From contig JAPLKG010000017.1 of NCBI GenBank assembly GCA_026388185.1, positions 1 to 64,000 on the forward strand: 64,000 bases of DNA, in the 5' to 3' direction. The translations under genes and the position numbers were made by a program. Below, piece by piece: positions 18,151-26,443 of the stretch (its first letter is position 1; each line of letters opens with the position of its first letter). The notes below the pieces were generated by a model, which was not told where the DNA came from, did no database searches, and saw only the letters and a list, made by a program, of their open reading frames with translations. This DNA is from Candidatus Eisenbacteria bacterium. GTDB taxonomy: Bacteria > Eisenbacteria > RBG-16-71-46 > JAFGJU01.

Positions 18151-19128
18151 TTGAAGCTTGTGATAATACATGCAAGGGCCTTCGAATACGAAGCCTTGAT
18201 CAGGGCTGAAGTGAGGGACGATCTTCCCGATCTTGAGATAGTGGCCGCAAGAGACAAGAACGACCTTCCCTCCTCGATCGAAGACGCGGAGGCAATACTC
18301 GCGTGGCGCATTCCAAAAGACATCATAAGGAGGGCCACCGGCCTGAAGTGGCTTGCCTCGACCGGAGCCGGAGTCGATCATCTGCTCTTGCCCGAGTTGC
18401 CCCTCGACGTCCAGATTACCAAGGCACCTCCCATCTTCGCGGAAGCGATATCTGAATACGTGATGGGCTACACGCTGTACGTGTCGCTCGGTATGGAGAA
18501 GATTCTCTTCAACGCGCGCAACAGAGTGTGGTCCGTGCCGGAGCATTTCAGGCTTTCCGGAAAGCTCATGGGGATTCTTGGGATGGGCACGATAGGAACC
18601 CACGTCGCAAGGGCGGCGAAACTTTTCGGAATGAACGTCTGGGGAGTGAGGAGGACTGCTGAACGGGCCGGTGCGACGCCGGCACAGGGGACCCAGGCAG
18701 CCTCAGGGGGAGCCGACAGGATCCTTGGCAGAGACGAACTCGAAAGTTTCCTGCCTCACCTGGATTTTCTGGTCCTCACTCTCCCCCTCACCGAGGAGAC
18801 AAGGGGAATGATAGGAAAAGACGAGATTTCCTTGCTCAAGCCCACGTGTTGGATAATCAACGTCTCCAGGGGTCGAATAGTCGACGAAGACGACCTCGCT
18901 CGGGTGCTCGGCGAGGGAAAACTGGGAGGGTACGTCTCCGATGTTTTCGCCTCCGAACCTCTTCCTGAAGACAGCCCGCTGTGGAGACTCCCCAACGTGA
19001 TTATCACGCCGCACTATGCCGCGTTGACACAGCCGGAAGAATTCGTGCCCCATTTCGCGGACAACCTGAAAAGATTCGCGAGGGGCGAGGCCCTTCTGTT
19101 CCGGATTGACAGGGAAAAAGGCTACTAG
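18151..19128 (+). CDS. D-2-hydroxyacid dehydrogenase family protein
   Basis: It starts at TTG with GGAGG five bases upstream, giving 325 residues. The nucleotide-binding fold shows GMGTIG at 144-149. The catalytic Arg lies in NVSRGRIVDEDDL, and the catalytic His in IITPHYAALTQPEEF. These features fit the NAD(P)-dependent D-isomer 2-hydroxyacid dehydrogenases (glyoxylate/hydroxypyruvate reductase-like group). The substrate cannot be fixed. Its stop codon shares a CTAG with the convergent DUF6485 gene. Confidence 0.9.
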   Translation: MKLVIIHARAFEYEALIRAEVRDDLPDLEIVAARDKNDLPSSIEDAEAILAWRIPKDIIRRATGLKWLASTGAGVDHLLLPELPLDVQITKAPPIFAEAISEYVMGYTLYVSLGMEKILFNARNRVWSVPEHFRLSGKLMGILGMGTIGTHVARAAKLFGMNVWGVRRTAERAGATPAQGTQAASGGADRILGRDELESFLPHLDFLVLTLPLTEETRGMIGKDEISLLKPTCWIINVSRGRIVDEDDLARVLGEGKLGGYVSDVFASEPLPEDSPLWRLPNVIITPHYAALTQPEEFVPHFADNLKRFARGEALLFRIDREKGY

Positions 19129-19325
19129 CCCCTGACGGTCTTGGCAAGGTTTCGCAACGACCTATCGTAGGTTCTCTCCGCTGCCGTCGGAAAGAGACAG
19201 CCCGGCGCCTCGTCACTCTTTCTGTGGTACGCTATGCACTCGCAACAATTTCCTTTTCTCGCGCAGGGTTCGTACGTGCACGTACAGTTCTTCAGGTTAT
19301 TCTTCTGCGACGGGCAATCAACCAT
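19125..19325 (-). CDS. DUF6485 family cysteine-rich small protein
   Basis: The 66-residue protein (second ATG preferred because the spacing from GAGAGG is better) contains eight Cys in the pattern CPSQ, CTCTYEPCARKGNCCEC and PGCLFP, followed by the conserved AAERTYDRSL helix. This matches DUF6485, a small metal- or Fe-S-binding-like family of anaerobes with unknown function. It overlaps the convergent dehydrogenase gene by 4 bases. Confidence 0.85.
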   Translation of the reverse strand: MVDCPSQKNNLKNCTCTYEPCARKGNCCECIAYHRKSDEAPGCLFPTAAERTYDRSLRNLAKTVRG

Positions 19326-19359
19326 CATTACCTCTCTTGGACCACAACGTCGGAATCGG

Positions 19360-20781
19360 TTACGGAGAAGAGGGAAAGTAGAACAACGTCATGTTGATTC
19401 CGACCGTGTCCGTAATCAGAAGAATCGGCGTTAACACCGGCTCTTCGCCCACAAGCTCGCCGTAGATGCCCACCGGCTCGATCGGCGGTCCTTCGTCCGG
19501 ATCAAGTTTGTGATTGTGATTCGTGTCCATGTAGCACATCACATAGTAACAGCCAAAGAACAACGGTGAACTGGTGTAGGCTCCAAACCCCAAGGGCAAA
19601 ACCTGCACGTCAACCGGTTCCCCGGCGCCCCCCTGGGTCGGATCATCCGCAAAGAACACAACATAGGTCGTGTCTGATTCCGTCACTTCTCCCTTCGACA
19701 CCGTACCGGAGATGGTGGAATACTGGAATTGATACTCGAGCTCGAAATTCACTCCGCTCCGAGTGTGGCCGGCAGAGACAGTGATCGGGTCGGGTTGGGC
19801 ATCATCGTCGGTATCGTACATGCCACACGGTTCGCCGGCGTCAGGCTCCCCGGAGAGATTGAGATCCATGAACGCGCCTACGTAGCAGGTGCCCGGCGGA
19901 ACGGGGTCGATGGTGTAGCTGCCCGGCCCGTCCATGATGGCAGATGCGACCGGATCCCTAAAACCGAGATCTCTGAATACGACTATGTTCACCGACGTGT
20001 ATGGAGGCGTCCCGGAGTACTCGATGGTTCCGGAGACAGCGCCGGCGTCCCCTGTAACAAAGCTCCATGCGTACGCCGAAGCAAGATGATTCCCCGTCAC
20101 GTCAGTTGCACCTGTGTTGACGCCGGCGTAATACGTTGCGTAATTCCCCAGATGACTGGCAGGCGTAAAGACGACCCTCGTGTCGCCGGCCTCCCACACG
20201 AAACTCCCGGCCAGGTTTCCACCGCCGGAAGCCCGCTGGACGTAAAAACTGGTTTCAACGGAAGTGCGATTCATCTTCTCACTGAACTCCGCCGTGACCG
20301 TGGCCGTAGTGTCCACACCGCGCTCGCCGTCCTCCGGGTCAGTGCTTGCCACGACCGGGGCAGTCGTGTCCAGTTCGCTGCTGCCCTCGAACCCGAGCGT
20401 TTGAGTGCCCATGGCATTGCCCGCCAGGTCCTTCACGGCCGTCACAGACAAAACGTAAGAAACGGACGCTTGGGCGGAAGTCTCGATGGACACTGTCTTC
20501 TCGTCAGCCAGAAGCACCACGCTCGAAATCGTAACCGGACTGCCACCGCCGGCGGGCGTTATTGAGTAGTGGGACGAGTTCTCTGACGAACTCTCCTCGA
20601 CCTTCTCGTTGAAGACAACTTCCACGTGGTACACATCAATTCCCGTGGCCGAACTGACAATGGGAGGCGTGGTGTCCACGTCGGGCTCGGATGTGTCCTC
20701 TTTTCCACAGCCGGCCCCCACTACGAGAAGGCTCACAAACAGCGCGATCAGAACCCAGGAACTCGCTCTTTCACAATGCAT
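19360..20781 (-). CDS. Surface lipoprotein with Ig-like (Big_5) and carboxypeptidase-regulatory-like domains
   Basis: Start ATG 20781 follows AGGAGG at 6 bases. The lipobox LLVVGAGC puts the lipidated Cys at 25 of 473 residues. Two bacterial Ig-like (SbsA/Big_5) domains follow (TTPPIVSSATGIDVYHVEVV and TAPVVASTDPEDGERGVD openings; NAMGTQTLG and HLASAYAWSFVTG ends). Two prealbumin-like regulatory domains then begin AVSGTIEYSG and ISGTVSKGEV. Both contain an EF-hand-like acidic loop (DLNLSGEPDAGEP and DTNHNHKLDPDEG), so calcium may stiffen the stalk. It is probably anchored to the outer membrane; the ligand is unknown. Confidence 0.8.
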   Translation of the reverse strand: MHCERASSWVLIALFVSLLVVGAGCGKEDTSEPDVDTTPPIVSSATGIDVYHVEVVFNEKVEESSSENSSHYSITPAGGGSPVTISSVVLLADEKTVSIETSAQASVSYVLSVTAVKDLAGNAMGTQTLGFEGSSELDTTAPVVASTDPEDGERGVDTTATVTAEFSEKMNRTSVETSFYVQRASGGGNLAGSFVWEAGDTRVVFTPASHLGNYATYYAGVNTGATDVTGNHLASAYAWSFVTGDAGAVSGTIEYSGTPPYTSVNIVVFRDLGFRDPVASAIMDGPGSYTIDPVPPGTCYVGAFMDLNLSGEPDAGEPCGMYDTDDDAQPDPITVSAGHTRSGVNFELEYQFQYSTISGTVSKGEVTESDTTYVVFFADDPTQGGAGEPVDVQVLPLGFGAYTSSPLFFGCYYVMCYMDTNHNHKLDPDEGPPIEPVGIYGELVGEEPVLTPILLITDTVGINMTLFYFPSSP

Positions 20782-21103
20782 CTTGGACCTCCTTGTTTCT
20801 CGACGGTCAAGAAGCCACCGAAGTGTCCGGACGCGATCGTGCCCCGACGGCGTGACTGATAGCACAGTGCCCCGCGCGTGTCAACCGACTGTCGCGCCGG
20901 GATCGGCGGAGCCTCCGGATCGTCACACGTCAAGACGACAGCCCGCGGTACTCGTCCGCGATTTGCCGCCGCGACCGCGGGAGCGTCCTTGACGCCCGCT
21001 TGTCCTGCATGCTAGCATGCAGGACAAGACGCAAGGGGGCAAGAGCGGACACACGTCTGACGTGCTTTTGTTGACTGAATCGTGGTTCACGTGGGGATTT
21101 GCG
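20782..21103. other. Intergenic region with a 30-bp perfect palindrome
   Basis: It lies between the divergent lipoprotein and GT4 genes. Apart from the palindrome at 20999-21028, I see no gene. An in-frame ATG at 21017 lies inside the palindrome but has no ribosome binding site, so the GT4 start was placed at 21104. Confidence 0.6.
20999..21028. repeat. Perfect 30-bp palindrome
   Basis: The half-site CTTGTCCTGCATGCT is followed immediately by its exact reverse complement, with no spacer. It is 75 bases before the GT4 start. It could be an operator for a dimeric regulator or, if transcribed, a stem. It lacks a T-tract on either side. Confidence 0.8.
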
Positions 21104-22165
21104 ATGAAAATCTGTTTTCTCGGTGACGCTTCGATGAATCATGTGGCAAGGTGGGTGAACTACTTCGTTGATAGAGGACATGATTGCTTCGTGATCAGCC
21201 TGGAAATGGGCCAGAAGTTCAAGTGTCCATTTCATCACGTGCACATGCCTCCGCTTCCCCCCTTCGCCAAGTATCCTCTTTCCGCCCTCCTGGTTTCGAG
21301 CCTGGTGCGCAGCTTCGACCCCGACGTGATGAACGCCCTCTTCATACCGAACTACGGTCTTGTTGCGGCCATACTCAACGCCAGGCCGCTCGTCGTAACC
21401 ACGATGGGTTCGGACGTTCTTGTCGCTCCGAAGAAGAGTCCATTTCATCGCTGGAGGACAAGATACGTGCTCTCCAAGGCCGACCTCGTCACCTCCGACG
21501 CGTGGATGATGACGGAGAAGATAATCTCCTTCGGAATCGAGGCCGGAAGAGTGCTCACCGTACCCATGGGTGTCGACAGCACAATATTCAACATGGAGGG
21601 AAGGACCCCGCACTCCATGAAGGAACCCCTGATCGTGAGCACGAGGCAGCTCGGACCGCTTTACAACGTCTCACAGCTCGTCGACGCCATCCCAGAGATC
21701 CTGAGAGCGGTCCCGGGGGCCAGATTCGTAATCGCCGGCACCGGCTCGGAGCAGCAGAAGCTGGTCGAGGCGACGAAGCGTTACGCCATATCGGCATCCG
21801 TGAGCTTCCCGGGATGGCTGGACCCTCTTCAACTCTCGTCTCTTCTCAAAGAGGCCACGATCTACGTCTCGACCTCGACGTCAGACAGCACGTCCGTTTC
21901 TCTTCTCGAGGCCATGGCCTGCGGCACGTTCCCCGTCGTGAGTAATATTGCAGGAAACAGGGAGTGGATTGAGAATGGAATAAACGGGCTTCTCTTCGGG
22001 CTAGGAGGCCCTTCCCCGCTTGGCAAGGCAATCGTAGGTGCATTGTCTAACGAGCAACTCATCGCTTCTGCCACGGGAAAGAACAAGGAGATCATCGAGA
22101 AAAAGGCAATCTGGACCGACAACATGTCGGTCGTGGAGGGCGCGCTTGCAGTGCTCGGCAAGTGA
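21104..22165 (+). CDS. Glycosyltransferase family 4
   Basis: From ATG 21104 the protein has 353 residues in two Rossmann domains. The N-terminal one opens MKICFLGDASMNHVARWVNY. The C-terminal one contains the donor-binding VIAGTGSEQQKLVEAT and the E-x7-E type motif STSDSTSVSLLEAMACG. It would transfer a sugar from a nucleotide-sugar to a lipid- or glycan-linked acceptor at the inner membrane. It lies alone, convergent with nuoN. Confidence 0.9.
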   Translation: MKICFLGDASMNHVARWVNYFVDRGHDCFVISLEMGQKFKCPFHHVHMPPLPPFAKYPLSALLVSSLVRSFDPDVMNALFIPNYGLVAAILNARPLVVTTMGSDVLVAPKKSPFHRWRTRYVLSKADLVTSDAWMMTEKIISFGIEAGRVLTVPMGVDSTIFNMEGRTPHSMKEPLIVSTRQLGPLYNVSQLVDAIPEILRAVPGARFVIAGTGSEQQKLVEATKRYAISASVSFPGWLDPLQLSSLLKEATIYVSTSTSDSTSVSLLEAMACGTFPVVSNIAGNREWIENGINGLLFGLGGPSPLGKAIVGALSNEQLIASATGKNKEIIEKKAIWTDNMSVVEGALAVLGK

Positions 22166-22225
22166 GCAGGACCGGCAGAAGCAGGAGAGCAAGTACGAGG
22201 ATCGGCGCAGGCTCTGATTGCGGTT

Positions 22226-23695
22226 CTAGAAGATCGCTGCGACCGCCGAGGCAACAAGACTCGCAACACCCGACGGAAAAATCCCAATCACAATTGTGCC
22301 AAGAACACAGATCGTAAGGGCCACGATTGTCGCCCGCGACGAGGAGACTTCTATTCCCTCGGATTCTTCCTTCTTGTACATGAGGAACACCACTCTCATG
22401 TAGATGTATACCGACACCAGACTATTCAAGACGCCGATGACGGCCAGGCTCGCGTACCCGGCCCCAACAGCGGCGCTGAATACGTAGAACTTGCCGAAGA
22501 AGCCCGCCGTAGGAGGGATCCCCGCGAGGGAGATCATGAAGACCGCCATGGCCACGGACAGGAAAGGATGACGTTTGGCGATACCCGAGAAAGACGATAT
22601 CTCGACGGCCTCGACCTCGGCCCGTGTCAATAGGGTCACCACTCCAAACGCCCCGATCGTCATGAACGTGTAGGCAAGGACGTAGAAAAGGACGCCGGAG
22701 TAACCCGCCTCGGTCCCGGCAGTGAGAGCCACGAGGACATATCCGGCGTGGGCGATGCTGGAGTATGCGAGCATGCGCTTGATGTTCGTCTGCACCACGG
22801 CGACGACGTTCCCCAGGGTCATCGTGCACACCGCCGCCACCCAGAGAATCCTGGAGAGGTCGAGCTGGATTACGGGCACGCTGACGGCAAAGATCCTGAT
22901 GAATGCCGCCAGAGCCGCCGCCTTCGAAATCACCGACATGTAGCCGGTTATCGACGTCGGCGCACCCTCGTAAACGTCGGGAATCCACATGTGGAATGGG
23001 ACGGAGCCGACTTTGAAAAGGAGCCCCACCAGCAGCATGGCGCAGGCAGCGAGCACCAGCGGGCTCGGCAACCGCGAACCCGAGGAAAGCATAAATTGTA
23101 GGTTCGTGTACAGCGTGCTCCCGGTGGCGCCGTAGCAGAGCGCAATTCCGTAGAGGAAGAAACCGGAAGCAAAGGCTCCGAGGACAAAGTATTTCACGGC
23201 CGCCTCGACGGAGATACTTCTTTCCCTGAAGAATCCGCTCAGCACGCATAGACAAAGCGAGAAGATCTCAAGACCCAGGAAGAGGACCACCAGATCCCCT
23301 GCCGACGCCATCAGCATCGCTCCTGAGGTCGCGAACAGCATGAGTGAGTAGTACTCTCCTCGCTGGATGTTCTCCCTTCTTGCGTACGAGGACGAAATTA
23401 GCAGCACAAGTGCAGTCCCCAACAGAAACAGAAGCCAGAAAAACGAGGAGAACCTATCAAGGCTGATTGCGCCTCCGAAACCGTCGATTTTCCTGCCCCA
23501 CAACAATGCGATCGAGATTGCTGCGACCACGACGCCGAGCAACGAAACGTACACCAGGATCCACTTCCTCCTCACCGGCAACAACATGTCTGCCAGAAGC
23601 ACGACGATCGCGGAGCCGACCACAATGGTGAAAGGCAAGGCGGCAGCGAAACCCATGTCGGAAAATCGCAGTACCGAAGTCTCGGAACCTACCAT
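22226..23695 (-). CDS. nuoN: NADH-quinone oxidoreductase subunit N
   Basis: This full-length antiporter-like subunit has 489 residues (ATG at 23695, GGAG five bases upstream) and about 14 membrane helices. Conserved segments include the Glu-bearing GLEIFSLCLCVLSGF, the Lys in VEAAVKYFVLGAFASG, LLFKVGSVPFHMWIPDVYEG and NIKRMLAYSSIAHAGYVL. It is one of the three proton-pumping modules of complex I. The other two, NuoL and NuoM, are missing between it and nuoK. The 69 bases upstream (23699-23767) can be read as a short tail (KLIRRVVELN, then stop) in the frame of nuoK, possibly a nuoM remnant. Confidence 0.95.
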   Translation of the reverse strand: MVGSETSVLRFSDMGFAAALPFTIVVGSAIVVLLADMLLPVRRKWILVYVSLLGVVVAAISIALLWGRKIDGFGGAISLDRFSSFFWLLFLLGTALVLLISSSYARRENIQRGEYYSLMLFATSGAMLMASAGDLVVLFLGLEIFSLCLCVLSGFFRERSISVEAAVKYFVLGAFASGFFLYGIALCYGATGSTLYTNLQFMLSSGSRLPSPLVLAACAMLLVGLLFKVGSVPFHMWIPDVYEGAPTSITGYMSVISKAAALAAFIRIFAVSVPVIQLDLSRILWVAAVCTMTLGNVVAVVQTNIKRMLAYSSIAHAGYVLVALTAGTEAGYSGVLFYVLAYTFMTIGAFGVVTLLTRAEVEAVEISSFSGIAKRHPFLSVAMAVFMISLAGIPPTAGFFGKFYVFSAAVGAGYASLAVIGVLNSLVSVYIYMRVVFLMYKKEESEGIEVSSSRATIVALTICVLGTIVIGIFPSGVASLVASAVAAIF

Positions 23696-23767
23696 CACAT
23701 CTCCGGTCTAATTCAATTCCACGACCCGTCTGATCAGCTTCGACGCCGGTGTGACCTTTCGCACCGA

Positions 23768-24274
23768 CTACTTCAACAACCAGAAGGCAAGGACGGCGAT
23801 CGCACCCAGGGCGACCGACAGAGCGTAACTCTGAAGCGCGCCTGTTCGGACGCGCCTCAACGCTCTGCTTCCGGCTTTTGCCGCGGAGGTCGAGCCGTTC
23901 ACCGCGCCGCCCGTGACCGGCGAATCAAACGACCTCCAGAGCGTAGACGCAAGCCTCGCCGCCGGCCTCACTAAAACAGCACCATGAATCTCGTCGACGT
24001 TCGTGGTCTCCCTGACCCTGAAGACGGCCAGCACGATGGCAAGCCCTACCGCCACTTCCGCCGCGGCTATCGTCATCACAAAAAGCGCAATTATCTGTCC
24101 GTCCATGTTGCCGATCGCCCGCGAGAAAGCCACGAAGGCCAGGTTGGCCGCGTTCAGCATGAGCTCCACGGACATCAGGACCACGAGCAGGCTCCTTCTG
24201 AGAAGAACTCCACTCACTCCGATGACAAAGAGCATGGCACTGACTGCAAGATAGTGACTGAGTGTCACCGGCAT
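23768..24274 (-). CDS. nuoK: NuoK with a NuoL-like C-terminal tail (apparent in-frame deletion fusion)
   Basis: Residues 1 to about 96 are a normal NuoK with three helices and the conserved membrane glutamates E37 (MSVELMLNA) and E73 ([12 protein letters not shown]), ending in the usual NVDEIH. Ordinary NuoK stops there at about 100 residues. This protein runs on to 168 with [20 protein letters not shown] and [20 protein letters not shown] plus a final helix. That tail reads as the extreme C-terminus of NuoL (typical form RLQTG...YAL..LLG). The simplest reading is an in-frame loss of most of nuoL, joined near base 23985. The start has a strong AGGAGGGGCG. Confidence 0.9.
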   Translation of the reverse strand: MPVTLSHYLAVSAMLFVIGVSGVLLRRSLLVVLMSVELMLNAANLAFVAFSRAIGNMDGQIIALFVMTIAAAEVAVGLAIVLAVFRVRETTNVDEIHGAVLVRPAARLASTLWRSFDSPVTGGAVNGSTSAAKAGSRALRRVRTGALQSYALSVALGAIAVLAFWLLK

Positions 24275-24286
24275 CGCCCCTCCTTC

Positions 24287-24799
24287 CTACGTTTCTTTCT
24301 TCTTCACGACGACGACGGCACCTACGACGGCGACGAGAAGAAGAACGGAGGCGACTTCGAATTGGAACAGGTAGCGTGCGAAAAGCTCCCTGCCGACGGC
24401 CTGCACCGTGCCGAAGGTCAGGCTCGGCTGCGTCATCCACGCCTCCTTCTTGACCCACATCGCGCCGGCAACGGCTATGATGAGAGTCTGGATTAGAAGC
24501 ACTACCATCAGGACAACCGCCGCGAGCCTGTGCGCCAAAGACGAATGGAAAACCGTCACTTCTTTCTTCACGTTGAGCAGCATGACGACAAACAAGAACA
24601 GCACCACTATTGCTCCGGCATACACGATCACCTGCAAGGCCGCCACGAACTGTGCGCTCAGGAGAAGAAACAGAAGCGCGAGCGACAACAGACAGACGAC
24701 CAGGAACAGAACGCTGTGCACCGGGTTTTTTCTCGATACGACCAGTGTCGCAGAGCTAACCGCAACCAGAGCACCCACAAAAAAGAGCAGGTTGGTCAA
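24287..24799 (-). CDS. nuoJ: NADH-quinone oxidoreductase subunit J
   Basis: The 170-residue membrane protein starts at TTG with an AAGGGGGGG five bases upstream. It has five helices and the NuoJ signature QVIVYAGAIVVLFLFVVMLL, whose pi-bulge helix gates coupling between the Q-module and the pumps. It lies 12 bases ahead of nuoK. The usual upstream gene nuoI (a two-cluster ferredoxin subunit) is absent from the 51-base gap to nuoH. Confidence 0.95.
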   Translation of the reverse strand: MTNLLFFVGALVAVSSATLVVSRKNPVHSVLFLVVCLLSLALLFLLLSAQFVAALQVIVYAGAIVVLFLFVVMLLNVKKEVTVFHSSLAHRLAAVVLMVVLLIQTLIIAVAGAMWVKKEAWMTQPSLTFGTVQAVGRELFARYLFQFEVASVLLLVAVVGAVVVVKKKET

Positions 24800-24850
24800 C
24801 TAGACCCCCCCTTCTGCGAACCCTTAGTATTGCGAGAACGGTTTCCATCT

Positions 24851-25834
24851 TCAGTCCACCAGAGCGAGGACAACGCCCGTTGCGACGATGTTCGCGACGG
24901 AAAGCGGCAGGAGCACCTTCCAACTGAACTTCATCAACTGGTCGTATCTGAATCTGGGCAGCGTTGCTCTCACCCAGACAAACAGAAACAACAAGACAAA
25001 GACTTTCACCAGAAACCAGACCACGGGGGGCAGGAAGGGTCCCTGCCAACCGCCGAGGTACAGTGTCGTGACCATGGCCGAGGCCGTGATCATGTTTCCG
25101 TATTCTCCGAGGAAGAACATTGCGAATTTCGTGCTGCCGTATTCAGTGTGGAACCCGCCTACGAGCTCGTTCTCGGCCTCGAGCAGGTCGAAGGGAAGCC
25201 TGTTCACCTCGGCAAACGAGGCCACAAGGAAGACCAAGAAGCCCATTGGTTGCAGGACCAGGAACCACAAGTGCGCTTGACCGTCCACCAGATCCGAGAG
25301 ACTCATTGAGCGCGTGATCATGACGACGCCTATTACGGAAAAGGCGAGGCAGAGCTCGTAGCTCACCATCTGTGCCGCCGAACGAAGTCCTCCCATTAGC
25401 GGGTACTTGCTGTTAGAAGCCCAGGCCCCGAATATGATGCCGTAGACTCCCAGCGAAGAGATGGCAAACACGTAAAGAACCCCGATGTTCACGTCCGCAA
25501 CGGAGAGAGATATCTTGCGGCCGAACAGATGTATCTCGTTGCCAAACGGGATAACGGCAAACGTGGCAAACGCCGCGGCCAGCGACAGAACGTGGGCGAG
25601 AATGTATATGGGGCGGTCCGCCTGTGACGGAACAATGTCCTCTTTGAGCAACAGCTTTATCCCGTCCGCGATGGGCTCCAGAATGCCCGCGGGATCCACC
25701 CTGGTCGGTCCCACGCGCACCCGTGTGCGGGCCACAACCTTCCTCTCCAAAAGAGTGAGATAAGCCACCGTGAGCAGCAGCGCCACGAAAACCACGACGG
25801 ACTTGATTAACGCAAGCAACACGTACTCAAGCAC
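24851..25834 (-). CDS. nuoH: NADH-quinone oxidoreductase subunit H
   Basis: The 327-residue protein starts at GTG. It has eight helices with the quinone-channel motifs GPTRVDPAGILEPIADGIK and the acidic loop EVNRLPFDLLEAENELV, GFHTEYGSTKFAMFFLGEY. NuoH anchors the hydrophilic arm and forms the quinone tunnel. None of the hydrophilic-arm genes (nuoB-G, I) is present in the window. Its start overlaps the stop of a 30-codon frame by 8 bases. Confidence 0.96.
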   Translation of the reverse strand: MLEYVLLALIKSVVVFVALLLTVAYLTLLERKVVARTRVRVGPTRVDPAGILEPIADGIKLLLKEDIVPSQADRPIYILAHVLSLAAAFATFAVIPFGNEIHLFGRKISLSVADVNIGVLYVFAISSLGVYGIIFGAWASNSKYPLMGGLRSAAQMVSYELCLAFSVIGVVMITRSMSLSDLVDGQAHLWFLVLQPMGFLVFLVASFAEVNRLPFDLLEAENELVGGFHTEYGSTKFAMFFLGEYGNMITASAMVTTLYLGGWQGPFLPPVVWFLVKVFVLLFLFVWVRATLPRFRYDQLMKFSWKVLLPLSVANIVATGVVLALVD

Positions 25835-25919
25835 TGACTTTCTTCAACCTCACTCTGGTGACGGGTTCTCCGGTTCCAGTGAGTTCGAGCGCGCTTTCGG
25901 ACAATTCAGTTCCCTGCAC
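25827..25919 (-). pseudogene. 30-codon frame between nuoA and nuoH, possible nuoG tail
   Basis: A GTG-started frame ends at a TGA that overlaps the nuoH start, as expected of a coupled upstream gene. Its terminus GEPVTRVRLKKVSA is the kind of basic beta-strand end seen in NuoG-type subunits, and nuoG normally precedes nuoH. A GGAGG from the nuoA end lies 10 bases upstream of the GTG, so it may be translated. It is probably what remains after loss of nuoB-G; a genuine small gene is possible. Confidence 0.35.
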
Positions 25920-25924
25920 GTCTC

Positions 25925-26284
25925 TCAATCCTCCCAGTCAAACACGCCCTTCTTCCACAGGTAGACATATCCGATGAAGAGAATAAGCATGAAAAGACCC
26001 ATTTCTGCCAGGCCGACGAAACGCATCCTTCGGTACACCACGGCCCACGGATAGAGGAAGGCCGCCTCGATGTCGAAAATCAGAAACACCATCGCGATCA
26101 GATAGAACCGCACGGGGATGGGCTTCCTTGCGTCGCCACTCGGGACGATTCCACATTCGTAAGGTGAAAGCTTGGCCGAGGTGGGTTTCTTGCGGCCGAG
26201 AAAGTGGGAGAGAGCCAGCACCGCCAGTGCCGCGGACGCCGTGAGTGTTATCCAGATGAGAACGGGAACGTATTTCAAGAGCAT
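25925..26284 (-). CDS. nuoA: NADH-quinone oxidoreductase subunit A
   Basis: From ATG 26284 the protein has 119 residues and three helices. It carries the conserved loop SPYECGIVPSGDARKPIPVR and RFYLIAMVFLIFDIEAAFLY, including the redox-sensitive loop Cys and the Asp-Glu pair of helix 2. It is first in the nuo cluster, 76 bases after a good promoter. The gene expected next, nuoB, is missing. Confidence 0.96.
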   Translation of the reverse strand: MLLKYVPVLIWITLTASAALAVLALSHFLGRKKPTSAKLSPYECGIVPSGDARKPIPVRFYLIAMVFLIFDIEAAFLYPWAVVYRRMRFVGLAEMGLFMLILFIGYVYLWKKGVFDWED

Positions 26285-26359
26285 GAAGCAGAGCCTTCGG
26301 AAAGAACCCTCGCAAGACCGGGACAGACTCAACAAACCGGAGAGAAGTGTCGGCTCTGA

Positions 26360-26388
26360 ATGCTAGAGCAACGGATGTGGGGTGTCAA
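26360..26388 (-). promoter_or_regulatory. Promoter of the nuo cluster
   Basis: On the minus strand, TTGACA (26383-26388), a 17-base spacer and TAGCAT (26360-26365) precede nuoA. The -35 is consensus and the -10 matches four of six. No other unit reads this way from here. Confidence 0.5.
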
Positions 26389-26443
26389 GCGGTCATAGTT
26401 GATCCGGACGGTATCGGTACATGATCGGCACACAAACGGCAAG

